Origin: Eubacterium sp.
Lineage (GTDB): Bacteria > Bacillota > Clostridia > Lachnospirales > Lachnospiraceae
Direction: 5' to 3'
Assembly (NCBI GenBank): GCA_024690665.1
Contig: JAILOU010000033.1
Location: 1-64,000, forward strand
Length of the DNA: 64,000 nt
Part shown: piece after piece, positions 1 to 8,604 of the stretch
Layout: each line of letters begins with the position of its first letter
Position numbering within the stretch: position 1 is the stretch's first letter
The notes under the pieces: generated by a model
What the model saw: only the letters and a program-made list of their open reading frames with translations
The model's database searches: none
Told to the model about the DNA's origin: nothing
Program-made: the position numbers and the translations under genes

Positions 1-165
1 GCTTTTTTTATGACGTAAGGTGTGCCGAAGGCACAACAGGCCATTTCTTGAAAACATACTCTACCCATCCTAGCAGAACACGGGCGGTGGCGGGCAAATC
101 ATAAGATACGCAAAAAAATTTTGAACAGCGGCGGGTCGGTGCGGGGAGAAATCGTATTCTCTGAG
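1..165 (+). repeat. Structured repeat, copy A (cut by the window edge)
   Basis: This is the 3' half of the element seen complete at 291-655. It starts in the T-tract that follows the central hairpin of that element. It keeps the TGTGCC-GAA-GGCACA hairpin (about 21-35), the CCTAGCAGAACACGG block (about 69-83) and the GCGGCGGGTCGGTGC block (about 129-143). The left half should lie upstream of the window. No credible gene lies here; the short open frames simply run through the repeat. Nothing was recognised in 166-290 beyond C-rich sequence. Confidence 0.75.
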
Positions 166-290
166 AAAGCCCATCCACATCTCACAAAATTATCGCGCTC
201 TTTTAGTTACAAAATCCCAAGCCCCGACAATTCTCTTCCCCCGCCGCCGACACCTCCGCCACCTCAAGCGACAAATCTGCGCAGGAAACA

Positions 291-655
291 CCCTCGCCCG
301 CGATGCGGGATACATTTCGACAAGCACATCGAGAGCCGCCAAAATTTTTCGAGTATCAAATGCACGCCAAACCGAACCGGGGCTGCCTCCGTTTGCGTAA
401 AAGAAATGGCCTGTCTGCGATAGCAGACTAGGGATAAGAAAATCGGCGTATCCGCAAGCTCGCTTGCAGGAACGCCGATTTAATTAGACCGTAAGGTGTG
501 CCGAAGGCACAACAAGCCATTTCTTGTAGACTCACCACAACCGCCCTAGCAGAACACGGTCGGTGGCGAGCAAATCATAAGATACGCAGTAAAATTTTGA
601 ATAGCGGCGGGTCGGTGCGGGGAGAAATCGTATCCCGCATCGAGGGCACCCTCCC
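291..655 (+). repeat. Structured repeat, copy B (complete), candidate noncoding RNA or MITE-like element
   Basis: About 360 bp whose halves are imperfect inverted repeats around a central hairpin. Visible pairings: 301-312 with 631-642 (12 bp, perfect), 340-348 with 591-599, 353-357 with 581-585, 401-410 with 516-525 (10 bp), the 441-448/473-480 hairpin with inner GCAAG/CTTGC, and the small hairpin 497-511. Copy D has the same plan with different bases in several stems that still pair. Either a structured RNA or a hairpin-forming mobile repeat would fit. No open frame inside has a ribosome site or family resemblance. Confidence 0.75.
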
Positions 656-666
656 CCTCGCTCAGA

Positions 667-1104
667 TTAGAGCAACTTACTGATCTTCTCATACCATTCC
701 CCTTTTTCCTCAAAAATCTCAATCAGATTCCCCGTATTATCGTGAATAAAAATACCATACGTACCATCCACAATCGCTTCAAACACAATCTCCACACCAT
801 CCGCGATTAATTCCTTCTTCGCCTGCTCTCCATCCGGAACACCAAACGAGATATGCTTATTACCATTCACTTTCAGATCCTCATCCGGAATCTTCCTGCT
901 CTCCGGAAGCGTATTTCCCCCGGGCGGATTAAACACCTCCAAGATTAGACCGTGACCAGCCATATGACAGACCTTAATACCCGTACCCGGTATCTCAGAA
1001 TGATCAAACACCTGAAAACCAAAAACTCTTTCATACCACGCAATCGTTTCCTCCATGTCGTAGACACTGATTGCAAAATGATCAACCCCGTTAATTTTAA
1101 CCAT
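667..1104 (-). CDS. VOC (glyoxalase/bleomycin-resistance fold) family protein
   Basis: A 145-residue protein of the vicinal oxygen chelate fold, built from two beta-alpha-beta-beta-beta modules. Candidate metal ligands typical of the family are visible: His9 in VDHFAIS, Glu in LILEVFNP, His in NKHISFGV and Glu in LIEIFEE, so it is probably a working metalloenzyme of the glyoxalase I/methylmalonyl-CoA epimerase type. The substrate cannot be read. The start used here follows a GGAGG five bases upstream; the longer frame to 1200 has no ribosome site. It is transcribed away from the chemoreceptor gene and has no operon partner. Confidence 0.85.
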   Translation of the reverse strand: MVKINGVDHFAISVYDMEETIAWYERVFGFQVFDHSEIPGTGIKVCHMAGHGLILEVFNPPGGNTLPESRKIPDEDLKVNGNKHISFGVPDGEQAKKELIADGVEIVFEAIVDGTYGIFIHDNTGNLIEIFEEKGEWYEKISKLL

Positions 1105-1306
1105 AACAACCTCCATAAATACATTTTTTCTCATTATAAAACGAGCACAGGTAGCAGTGCAATCACATCTAAAATTAATACAAAATTCAATCCCGAACAT
1201 ATAAGTTCCATCTGTTTGACAGTTCGTTTATCTAGTCACATCTTCCTATTTCATATGATATAATATTACTCAGAGCATTATGAAAAATGACCCGAGGAGG
1301 ATGTTT

Positions 1307-3106
1307 ATGAAAAAAAGACAAGGTTCATTAAAAACTGTAATAGTTTTAGCAATTTTACTTGCGGTTGTCGTTACCGCTGTTTTAATCGAAGTCTTTTCTG
1401 TAACCGGAACGATTAAAAATAACGAAGAGCAAACGGCCGCATATCGAGAAAGACTTTTAGATGATATCAAGGCAGAACTGAAAAATGAAACGCAGGTAGC
1501 AATGAGCATCTGCGAAACCATGTATGCCCGTTACGAGGCCGGTGAAATGACAATGAAAGAAGCGCAGAAAGAATCTGCTGATATCATTCGAGAATTAAAA
1601 TATAATGAGGGCGACGGCTACTTTTGGGTAGACACCTCAAAAGGAGTCAATGTCGTACTTCTTGGACGCGATACCGAGGGTGAGTCCAGATGGGATGCCG
1701 TCGATCCGGATGGAACCTACTACATTCAGGAAATGATTGAAAATGGTATGCAAGACGGCGGTGGTTACACGGAGCTTATGTTTGCCAAGCCGGATGAAAC
1801 CGAGGCACTTCCAAAGATCAATTACACAGCCTACTTTGAGCCATTTGACTGGGTTATGGGAACCGGCGTATGGGTTGATTATATCGATACCTTAGAAGAA
1901 GAATATGTAGATACGGCAGATGCCGCTTTACATAAAAGCATTATGAAATCTGTTATCATTGCAGCAATCATGATTGTAGCGGGAATCATCCTTGCCATCT
2001 ATATGGCCAAGAGAATCACCGGACCAATCATTATGGTAACAAACCAGATGACCCGTATGGCGCACAGTGATTTTAGTGAAAATGAAGAGATGGAGCGTGT
2101 TCGAAAGCTTAAGAAAGAAAATAACGAAGTTGGACAGATCTCGGTAGCTCTCGATTTGATGCATGAAAGCATTCGAGATTTAATGCTGAAGATCTACGAT
2201 ACCACCTCTTATGTAGCATCAGCTTCCGAAGAACTTTCTGCAAGTGCTTCACAGTCGGCAGAAGCCAGCGAGATGGTAGCAACCTCCTGTGCAAGCGTCG
2301 CAGATTCCTGCGGTGGTCAGATCGCAGCTGTAACAGATGCAAGCGGTGAGACGCAGCAATTTGTACAGAACATGCAAGAATTCCAGGATGCCATTAACCG
2401 CACCGCTGAAATGATTGAAAATACGAACAGTGCCGCAACCCAAGGTGCAAATGATATGACCAATGCAACCAATATGATGGGATCGATTAAAGAATCTGTT
2501 GAAAATTCCGCATCCGTTGTAGAAAATCTTGGACAGCAGCTTAAGAGCATTGATACCTTTGTAGATACCATTGCAGAGATTGCAAGCCAGACCAACCTGC
2601 TTTCCTTAAATGCCTCCATTGAAGCAGCCAGAGCAGGTGAGATGGGTAAGGGCTTTGCGGTAGTCGCAAGTGAGATTAGTAAGCTTGCCGATCAGTCCAA
2701 TGATGCCGCATCCAAGATTACCACCTTGATCGCAGACATTATCAAGATTTCAGATGAAGCCGTCGATGCCATGCGTGAAGGTGCACAAGATGTAGTAGAC
2801 GGAACCGAAACCGTTAACGAAGCCGGCAATACCTTCTCTAATATCGTGGAAATGGTATATTCCATCTCCGAGCAGTCAGAGAGAATGAGCGAGATTGTAA
2901 CGCAGCTTTCATCCGGAACCAATACCATCGCAGACAATATCCGTATGATTGAAGATATGAGTACCAACGTTGCCGATGAAACGCAAAATGTATCTGCCGC
3001 ATCCCAGCAGCAGACCGCATCTACGCATGAAGTATCCGAAGCTTCTGATAAACTTGCAGAAAATGCACAAGAGCTCCAAAGCGTTGTTGCAAAATTCGAA
3101 TTATAA
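1307..3106 (+). CDS. Methyl-accepting chemotaxis protein with single Cache sensor
   Basis: A 599-residue chemoreceptor. Order: N-terminal membrane helix (about 9-30), extracellular single Cache_2-type sensor (about 40-195, with the family signature GDGYFWVDT and a later [11 protein letters not shown]), second membrane helix (about 205-230), HAMP linker, then a long coiled-coil signalling domain. The conserved hairpin tip that contacts CheA/CheW is present ([27 protein letters not shown]). Cache_2 receptors usually sense small organic acids; the ligand here is unknown. GAGGAGG lies six bases before the chosen ATG, which is preferred to ATGs at 1280 and 1301. No other chemotaxis genes are nearby. 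Confidence 0.93.
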   Translation: MKKRQGSLKTVIVLAILLAVVVTAVLIEVFSVTGTIKNNEEQTAAYRERLLDDIKAELKNETQVAMSICETMYARYEAGEMTMKEAQKESADIIRELKYNEGDGYFWVDTSKGVNVVLLGRDTEGESRWDAVDPDGTYYIQEMIENGMQDGGGYTELMFAKPDETEALPKINYTAYFEPFDWVMGTGVWVDYIDTLEEEYVDTADAALHKSIMKSVIIAAIMIVAGIILAIYMAKRITGPIIMVTNQMTRMAHSDFSENEEMERVRKLKKENNEVGQISVALDLMHESIRDLMLKIYDTTSYVASASEELSASASQSAEASEMVATSCASVADSCGGQIAAVTDASGETQQFVQNMQEFQDAINRTAEMIENTNSAATQGANDMTNATNMMGSIKESVENSASVVENLGQQLKSIDTFVDTIAEIASQTNLLSLNASIEAARAGEMGKGFAVVASEISKLADQSNDAASKITTLIADIIKISDEAVDAMREGAQDVVDGTETVNEAGNTFSNIVEMVYSISEQSERMSEIVTQLSSGTNTIADNIRMIEDMSTNVADETQNVSAASQQQTASTHEVSEASDKLAENAQELQSVVAKFEL

Positions 3107-3123
3107 AAAAGAACCAAGATATA

Positions 3124-3167
3124 AACAATGCGAGAGCAACATCAATTCGATGTGCTCTCGCATTGTT
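3124..3167 (+). terminator. Intrinsic terminator of the chemoreceptor gene
   Basis: A perfect 15-bp stem, AACAATGCGAGAGCA at 3124-3138 and its complement at 3153-3167, followed by TTATTCTTATTT. It sits directly after the chemoreceptor stop codon. Confidence 0.85.
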
Positions 3168-3201
3168 TTATTCTTATTTAGGTTTTCATTGTTTGTCATA
3201 A

Positions 3202-3233
3202 CCCCCACCTACGCTAACGCTTAGAGGTGGGGG
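3202..3233. repeat. Solitary GC-rich hairpin resembling an IS200/IS605-type end
   Basis: CCCCCACCT (3202-3210) and AGGTGGGGG (3225-3233) form a perfect 9-bp stem around a loop containing ACGCTAACGCTTAG, followed by ATTTCTCCGACTG. It is not followed by a T-tract and comes after a good terminator, so it is unlikely to be a terminator. Hairpins of this style occur at the ends of IS200/IS605 elements; no transposase or TnpB gene is present, so it could be a remnant or a small palindromic repeat. The assignment is from memory of such ends. Confidence 0.4.
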
Positions 3234-3284
3234 ATTTCTCCGACTGAGTTAAAACTTGCTTTTGATGTATGTTATATTCTTACC

Positions 3285-3319
3285 TTGACACCTTTCACAA
3301 AAAGTAATAACATTGTTAT
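3285..3319 (+). promoter_or_regulatory. Promoter and probable self-operator of the TetR gene
   Basis: TTGACA (3285-3290), a 17-bp spacer, then TAACAT (3308-3313). The palindrome ATAACA-T-TGTTAT (3307-3319) covers the -10 box, a usual place for a TetR-family operator. A second TTGTTATGAAA follows about 20 bp downstream as a direct repeat. Confidence 0.65.
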
Positions 3320-3358
3320 GAAAAATAATCTTGTTATGAAATAAGGCGGTAAACCATT

Positions 3359-3967
3359 ATGAGCTATAGTTCGCAGCAAACCCGACAACGAATTTTAGAC
3401 TGTGCAAAGCTGGAATTTTTAGAGCAGGGATTTCAAAAAGCCAATCTTAGAAAGATTGCAACCGATGCCAAAGCAACGACCGGTGCACTGTATAACCATT
3501 TTAAAAATAAAGCGGTTTTATTCGATGCACTTGTAAAAGAACCGGCCGACACTTTGCTTGAGACTTTTTGTGAAATGCACAAGCAAGCAGAAGAAGAGGC
3601 TTCTCCTTCCAATAAAAAGCAGATGACCGAAACCTCTGAAAAAGATACGGATTGGGTATTGGATTATATCTATGATAACTTCGACGCTTTTCGCTTAATT
3701 TTTTGTTGTTCACAAGGGACTGCATACAGCGATTATCTAGACCGCTTATCGGAAATTGAGGAAAACTCCTATCGCCGCATGATTCATGCTCTGCATCCAT
3801 CCGGCGAACCGGTCAGCGACTTCTTCATTCATGTCATATGTTCTTCCGGTCTTCGACAGCTTCGCGAAGTTGTTGCTCATAACTTAAGTAAACCGGAGGC
3901 TGAAGCATTTATGGAACAAATCAAACGTTTCCGCTTTGCCGGCTGGCAGGAAATTCTGGGGCAATAA
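3359..3967 (+). CDS. TetR/AcrR-family transcriptional regulator
   Basis: A 202-residue regulator. The N-terminal helix-turn-helix is clear (residues about 8-55: QQTRQRILDCAKLEF, then the recognition segment TTGALYNHFKNKAVLFDAL), followed by an all-helical ligand domain with no recognisable family signature. It is first in a co-directional run with the ECF importer and two ABC half-transporters, and its promoter carries a palindrome over the -10 box. It most likely represses this transport operon and responds to the transported compound or to a metal/haem signal. AAGGCGGT lies upstream of the ATG. Confidence 0.88.
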   Translation: MSYSSQQTRQRILDCAKLEFLEQGFQKANLRKIATDAKATTGALYNHFKNKAVLFDALVKEPADTLLETFCEMHKQAEEEASPSNKKQMTETSEKDTDWVLDYIYDNFDAFRLIFCCSQGTAYSDYLDRLSEIEENSYRRMIHALHPSGEPVSDFFIHVICSSGLRQLREVVAHNLSKPEAEAFMEQIKRFRFAGWQEILGQ

Positions 3968-4040
3968 GCCCCATATTTTTCACCCGCCGGTTAGAATTTT
4001 CTAACAAAAGTCACACATCACAATAAGGAGGTACTTTTCC

Positions 4041-4646
4041 ATGTCAAAGGAAATCACACAAAAACATACGTCTCATCTCGGAGGAAAAGATCTAATTACC
4101 ATTGGAATCTACAGCGTAATCTATATTGTCTTAATGTCTGCGTTTGGAGCACTTGGTTTTATTCCTGTCTTCATCCCGCTTACTGCGGTATTTTGTCCGC
4201 TGATTGGAGGAATTCCGTTCATGCTGTTCGTCACAAAAGCAAAAAAATTCGGTATGACTACCATAATGGGCACACTTCTTGGCATTATTATGTTTGTCAT
4301 GGGCATGGGATATTGGATTGCACTTATCGGTTTCTTGACCGGCCTGATTGCGGATCTCACCATGCGCAGCGGTCATTATCAAAGTATGAAGCTCAGCATC
4401 CTGGCATGCGGTTTGTTTAGCATGTGGGACTTTGGCAATCTTATGCCATTTTTCGTCGGCCGCGGCGCTTACCTGGCACAGCTCCAGGAAAACTACGGTA
4501 CAGAATATGTCAATACACTATCTGCCTATATGCCAATGTGGATGATGCCACTTTTACTGATTGCCACTTTTGTATTCGGTATTCTCGGCGGATTATTGGG
4601 CAGAGCAATCTGCAAAAAACATTTTGAACGGGCAGGGATTGTGTAA
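4041..4646 (+). CDS. MptD/Trep_Strep-family ECF transporter S component
   Basis: A 201-residue membrane protein with about six hydrophobic segments and short loops, of the MptD (Trep_Strep) family thought to be substrate-binding S components of energy-coupling factor importers. Internal positives and GMGYWIALIGFLTGLIADL-type membrane segments fit the family. It is followed at once by a T component and a two-domain ATPase, giving a complete dedicated ECF importer. In Streptococcus pyogenes similar genes (siaF-H) have been linked to haem uptake, so a tetrapyrrole or iron-related ligand is a reasonable guess but not shown here. AAGGAGG precedes the ATG. Confidence 0.82.
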   Translation: MSKEITQKHTSHLGGKDLITIGIYSVIYIVLMSAFGALGFIPVFIPLTAVFCPLIGGIPFMLFVTKAKKFGMTTIMGTLLGIIMFVMGMGYWIALIGFLTGLIADLTMRSGHYQSMKLSILACGLFSMWDFGNLMPFFVGRGAYLAQLQENYGTEYVNTLSAYMPMWMMPLLLIATFVFGILGGLLGRAICKKHFERAGIV

Positions 4647-5335
4647 TGAAACTCGATCCCCGAACGAAATTACTACTCATTGTTATAGTAAATGTATTCG
4701 TATTGGGGGGAGCAGGTGGCAATTCCATGTACCTGCTCCGCCCTGTTTTGGCTCTGATTCCATTTGTCATGCTACTGTTTGTCGGACGCATCGCTGCGGC
4801 CGGCGGCTATCTGCTTGTCTACAGTGCCTGCTATATTGCGCAGCTTCTTTGGCTGCCTTCTCTGACCGGAATCTGGAATTTTTTACTGCTGATTATGTCG
4901 GGAACATTTTGCCGATTTTTACCGGGAATTGTGACCGCCTACTATGTAATTAAGTCCACTACCGTCAGCGAATTTATGGCCGGGATGGAACGCATGCATG
5001 TCACGGAGAAAATTACAATTCCGATGTCTGTTATCTTTCGTTTCACCCCTACAGTTATAGAAGAAGCGCGCGCCATACACGATGCAATGAGAATGCGCGG
5101 CATCGGGATCGGCGGAAAGAAATCCTCAAAAATACTTGAGTACTGTCTCATTCCCATGATTACGTGCTCGGTAAAGATTGGAGAAGATCTTTCTGCTGCC
5201 GCTTTAACACGTGGCCTTGGTGCCCCTGTCAAACGAACCAATATCTGTGACATCGGCTTTCACTTGCAGGACATATTATTTGGCGCAGTCTGCGTATTTA
5301 CAATTGTCTGGGCTGTTATTTCTAGTGTGAGGTGA
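4646..5335 (+). CDS. ECF transporter transmembrane (T) component
   Basis: A 229-residue EcfT/CbiQ-family membrane scaffold. It couples the two ATPase domains to the S component. The two short coupling motifs of the Ala-Arg-Gly type appear as MRMRGIGIG (about residue 150) and LTRGLGAP (about residue 190), in a cytoplasmic stretch after several hydrophobic helices. The start overlaps the S-component stop by one base (TAATG), indicating translational coupling. It is followed five bases later by the ATPase gene. Confidence 0.88.
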   Translation: MKLDPRTKLLLIVIVNVFVLGGAGGNSMYLLRPVLALIPFVMLLFVGRIAAAGGYLLVYSACYIAQLLWLPSLTGIWNFLLLIMSGTFCRFLPGIVTAYYVIKSTTVSEFMAGMERMHVTEKITIPMSVIFRFTPTVIEEARAIHDAMRMRGIGIGGKKSSKILEYCLIPMITCSVKIGEDLSAAALTRGLGAPVKRTNICDIGFHLQDILFGAVCVFTIVWAVISSVR

Positions 5336-5339
5336 TAAT

Positions 5340-6875
5340 ATGATTGAATTTTGCGATGTATCTTTTCGCTACGGAGAAACAAATCAAACAGGTGGTATTC
5401 ACCATATTAATCTGACTGTCAAAGACGGAGAGTGTGTTTTGTTATGCGGTGAGTCCGGATGTGGCAAGACAACTCTTACCCGTCTCTTAAACGGTCTGAT
5501 TCCGCACTTTTACAGTGGCCGGTTATCCGGCGAAGTACGCATTCACGGTAAAGACATCTCGCAGATGCAATTGTATGAATTAGCACCGCTCGTCGGTTCT
5601 GTCTTTCAAAATCCACGAAGTCAGTTCTTTAATGTGGATACCGACAGTGAACTTGCATTTAGCTGTGAAAATCTCGGTTATTCCATACCGGACATTCATA
5701 AGCGTGTAAATAAGACCGTAGATGAATTGCATCTGCATCATCTTCTCGGGCGAAACATTTTCCATCTGTCCGGCGGTCAGCAGCAGATTATTTCCTGCGG
5801 AACCGTCAACACACAAGGTGCTGATATTATCGTTCTCGATGAACCTTCTTCAAACCTTGATGCAGCTGCAACCGAACACCTAAGGCAGGTAATTATGCGT
5901 TGGAAAAAACAAGGAAAAACCATTCTGATTGCCGAACACAGACTGTATTATCTGGCCGATTTTGTCGACCGCATTGTCTATATGAAAGACGGAACCATCT
6001 GTAAAGAAATGACCTATGATGAACTGACTGCCATGCCCCAAGACAAGCGATGCCGTTTGGGACTTCGAGCTTCAAACCTGTCTCATCTTACGTTTTCTTC
6101 GCTATGCCGGACGCCTATACAAGAGTCTCTTATGCTGGAAGATTTTTGTTTTTCCTATCGTCATACCGGGCGGGCCCTGCATATTCCAAACCTTACCCTG
6201 CCAGCAGGTCAGATTATTGCCATAACGGGACTTAACGGTGCCGGCAAGTCAACATTTGCCAGATGTCTGTGTGGCCTACAAAAAAGATGCGGCCTGCTCC
6301 ATCTAGGTAATCAGTCGCTCAATTGGAGAAAGAGACTCAAATCCTGTTACATGGTGATGCAAGATACCGGGAGACAGCTTTTTACAGAATATGTGTTGGA
6401 TGAAGTACTTCTTAGCATGGACTGCGAGGATGAAGAAACTGCGCTTCACATTCTGGACAGACTTGATTTGCGCCTTTACAAAGACCGCCATCCTCAGTCT
6501 TTATCCGGTGGCCAAAAACAGCGGCTTGCAATTGCTTCAGCACTCGCCGGCGAAAGGGATATCTTAGTCTTTGATGAACCAACCAGTGGTCTCGATTACC
6601 GGCATATGACCGAAGTTGCCACCTGCCTAAAAGAACTGATGCAAAAAGGAAAAACCATCTTCGTCATCACACACGACGCCGAACTGATTCTATCTTGCTG
6701 TACTCATATCATGCACATGGAATGCGGCGAGATTACCGCTTCTTATCCACTTAATGAAACCGGCACGAAGAAGGTCTTAGACTTTTTTTTGCATCCAATC
6801 AAAGAAAGGAGCTATTATGAAACAACACAAAACGAATGGACTAAAAAACCTGTTTCGATACGCGGGCAGGCATAA
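5340..6875 (+). CDS. ECF-type ABC ATPase with two fused nucleotide-binding domains
   Basis: A 511-residue protein fusing the EcfA and EcfA' ATPases. Domain 1 has Walker A GESGCGKTT, signature LSGGQQQ and Walker B IIVLDEPSSNLD; domain 2 (from about residue 265) has Walker A GLNGAGKST, signature LSGGQKQ and Walker B ILVFDEPTSGLD. Both sites look competent. It powers the S/T pair encoded just upstream. GAGGTGATAAT precedes the ATG. Its 3' end overlaps the next ABC gene by about 59 bases, unusually long for this operon, with the downstream ribosome site inside this reading frame. Confidence 0.92.
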   Translation: MIEFCDVSFRYGETNQTGGIHHINLTVKDGECVLLCGESGCGKTTLTRLLNGLIPHFYSGRLSGEVRIHGKDISQMQLYELAPLVGSVFQNPRSQFFNVDTDSELAFSCENLGYSIPDIHKRVNKTVDELHLHHLLGRNIFHLSGGQQQIISCGTVNTQGADIIVLDEPSSNLDAAATEHLRQVIMRWKKQGKTILIAEHRLYYLADFVDRIVYMKDGTICKEMTYDELTAMPQDKRCRLGLRASNLSHLTFSSLCRTPIQESLMLEDFCFSYRHTGRALHIPNLTLPAGQIIAITGLNGAGKSTFARCLCGLQKRCGLLHLGNQSLNWRKRLKSCYMVMQDTGRQLFTEYVLDEVLLSMDCEDEETALHILDRLDLRLYKDRHPQSLSGGQKQRLAIASALAGERDILVFDEPTSGLDYRHMTEVATCLKELMQKGKTIFVITHDAELILSCCTHIMHMECGEITASYPLNETGTKKVLDFFLHPIKERSYYETTQNEWTKKPVSIRGQA

Positions 6876-8604
6876 AGCACTGTCTGTCATTGGATGTATA
6901 CTTTCCGGTATCAGTACTGTCATGAGTCTTGTGCCGTATCTGCTTTTATATCAGATTATCCGAGGTTTATTTGCCGGATATCCCACCTATACAAATGCTA
7001 ATCATCTCATGCACTACGGATGGTTGGCTGCTTTTTTTGCAGGCGGAGGTCTTGCCGTCTATTTCATAGGTCTGTTATGTACGCATTTTGCGGCATTTCG
7101 TATTTCAAAAAACATGAAAAAAGTTGCCATCGAGCAGATTATCACCCTTCCGCTCGGCTACTTTAGCCACAAGGCAAGTGGCCGCCTTCGTAAGATTATC
7201 AATGACAACGCCGATCTAACCGAGACCTTCCTCGCTCACCAGTTGCCGGATACAGTTGGAACGCTCGTTTTGCCTGTCGCAATCTTAATCATGTTATTTA
7301 GCTTTGATGCGCGCCTTGGCATCTTGTGTCTGCTGCCGCTCATCATCGGCGTCATCTTTTTAAGCCGTATGTTTGTCGGTAAAAATGTCGGTTTTATGAA
7401 AACTTATATGGATGCTTTAGAGGACATGAATGCCCAGGCTGTCGAATATATCCGTGGTATGCCGGTTGTAAAAGTCTTTGGACAAAGTATCTACTCCTTT
7501 CAAAACTTTTATCGCTCCATACAAAAATACAAAGATTTCGCATCCGGTTATTCTTTAAATTGCCGCATTCCGATGATTGGATTCACAATTGCCATTAACA
7601 GTGCCGCCTTCTTTTTGATTCCGGCCGCAATTATCCTTCTAAAAAGCACTGCAAATCCGGTGGATTTTTTGCTGGATTTTATATTTTACGCTTTATTTTC
7701 TCCAATCTGCGGATCTATGATGACACGTATTTTATATGCATCTGAAACCTGCATGCAGGCTTCGCAGGCGCTAACACGCATGGAAGATACGATTAGACAG
7801 GCCCCGCTTGCAGAGCCTTCCCAACCTCTTGTGCCACGCGACGCTTCCATCTCATTTCGCGATGTTACATTTACTTATGCCGGTGCTACGAGGCCCGCTC
7901 TTAAGGATATCAATCTTACCGTACATCCCGGCGAGACCGTTGCTTTAGTCGGAGCTTCCGGCGGAGGGAAAACAACAATTGCCGGTCTGGTTCCGCGTTT
8001 TTTTGACGTAGATAAAGGGGAGGTCCTAGTTGGTGGGATAAATGTCAAAGACATGACATCCGATACGCTCCTTAAGCAGGTTGCATTTGTCTTCCAGGAT
8101 ACTCATTTATTCAAAAATACCATTCGGGATAATATCAAGATTGCACGGCCCGATGCTTCAAACGAGGACATTTTAGACGCACTAAAAGCCGCGCAATGTC
8201 TTGACATCATAGAAAAGATGCCTCGCGGCCTTGATACCGTCATCGGTGAACATGGCGTCTATCTGTCCGGCGGCGAAATGCAACGTCTGTCATTGGCACG
8301 CGCCATCCTAAAAGACGCTCCGATTATCATTTTGGATGAGGCGACCGCATTTGCTGATTCTGAAAATGAAGCCGCCATCCAAAAAGCACTTAAGCGGCTT
8401 ATGAAAGATAAAACCGTCCTCATGATTGCCCATCGACTCTCCACCATTCAAAACGTCGATCGAATTTTTGTTTTGGAAGCCGGTGAAATCAAAGAACGAG
8501 GCACTCACAATCAATTAATTAACGACAACGGAATCTACGCGAAGATGTGGCAGGACTACTTATCTTCCGTAAGTTGGAGATTTACAAAGGAGGCACACGC
8601 ATGA
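6817..8604 (+). CDS. ABC half-transporter (fused permease-ATPase), first of a pair
   Basis: A 595-residue exporter-fold half-transporter: six membrane helices in the first 310 or so residues, then a nucleotide-binding domain with Walker A GASGGGKTT, signature LSGGEMQ, Walker B IIILDEATAFAD and the H-loop IAHRLST. Pairs of this kind beside ECF genes resemble siaD/siaE of streptococci and the YbtP/YbtQ and IrtA/IrtB siderophore importers, so uptake of iron or haem is possible despite the exporter fold. The start has AAGGAGC seven bases upstream and lies inside the previous gene. The stop overlaps the next start (ATGA). Confidence 0.9.
   Translation: MKQHKTNGLKNLFRYAGRHKALSVIGCILSGISTVMSLVPYLLLYQIIRGLFAGYPTYTNANHLMHYGWLAAFFAGGGLAVYFIGLLCTHFAAFRISKNMKKVAIEQIITLPLGYFSHKASGRLRKIINDNADLTETFLAHQLPDTVGTLVLPVAILIMLFSFDARLGILCLLPLIIGVIFLSRMFVGKNVGFMKTYMDALEDMNAQAVEYIRGMPVVKVFGQSIYSFQNFYRSIQKYKDFASGYSLNCRIPMIGFTIAINSAAFFLIPAAIILLKSTANPVDFLLDFIFYALFSPICGSMMTRILYASETCMQASQALTRMEDTIRQAPLAEPSQPLVPRDASISFRDVTFTYAGATRPALKDINLTVHPGETVALVGASGGGKTTIAGLVPRFFDVDKGEVLVGGINVKDMTSDTLLKQVAFVFQDTHLFKNTIRDNIKIARPDASNEDILDALKAAQCLDIIEKMPRGLDTVIGEHGVYLSGGEMQRLSLARAILKDAPIIILDEATAFADSENEAAIQKALKRLMKDKTVLMIAHRLSTIQNVDRIFVLEAGEIKERGTHNQLINDNGIYAKMWQDYLSSVSWRFTKEAHA

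Noticed and set aside
121..683. Open reading frames of 100 and 61 codons in the first 700 bases
   Set aside because: They run through the structured repeat copies, have no ribosome site and give low-complexity proline- and arginine-rich products. The parallel frame in copy C is equally a by-product of the repeat.
2692..3117. Antisense frame of 141 codons opposite the chemoreceptor gene
   Set aside because: It mirrors the coding strand of a clear chemoreceptor domain, lacks a ribosome site and is serine/cysteine-rich as expected for a shadow frame.
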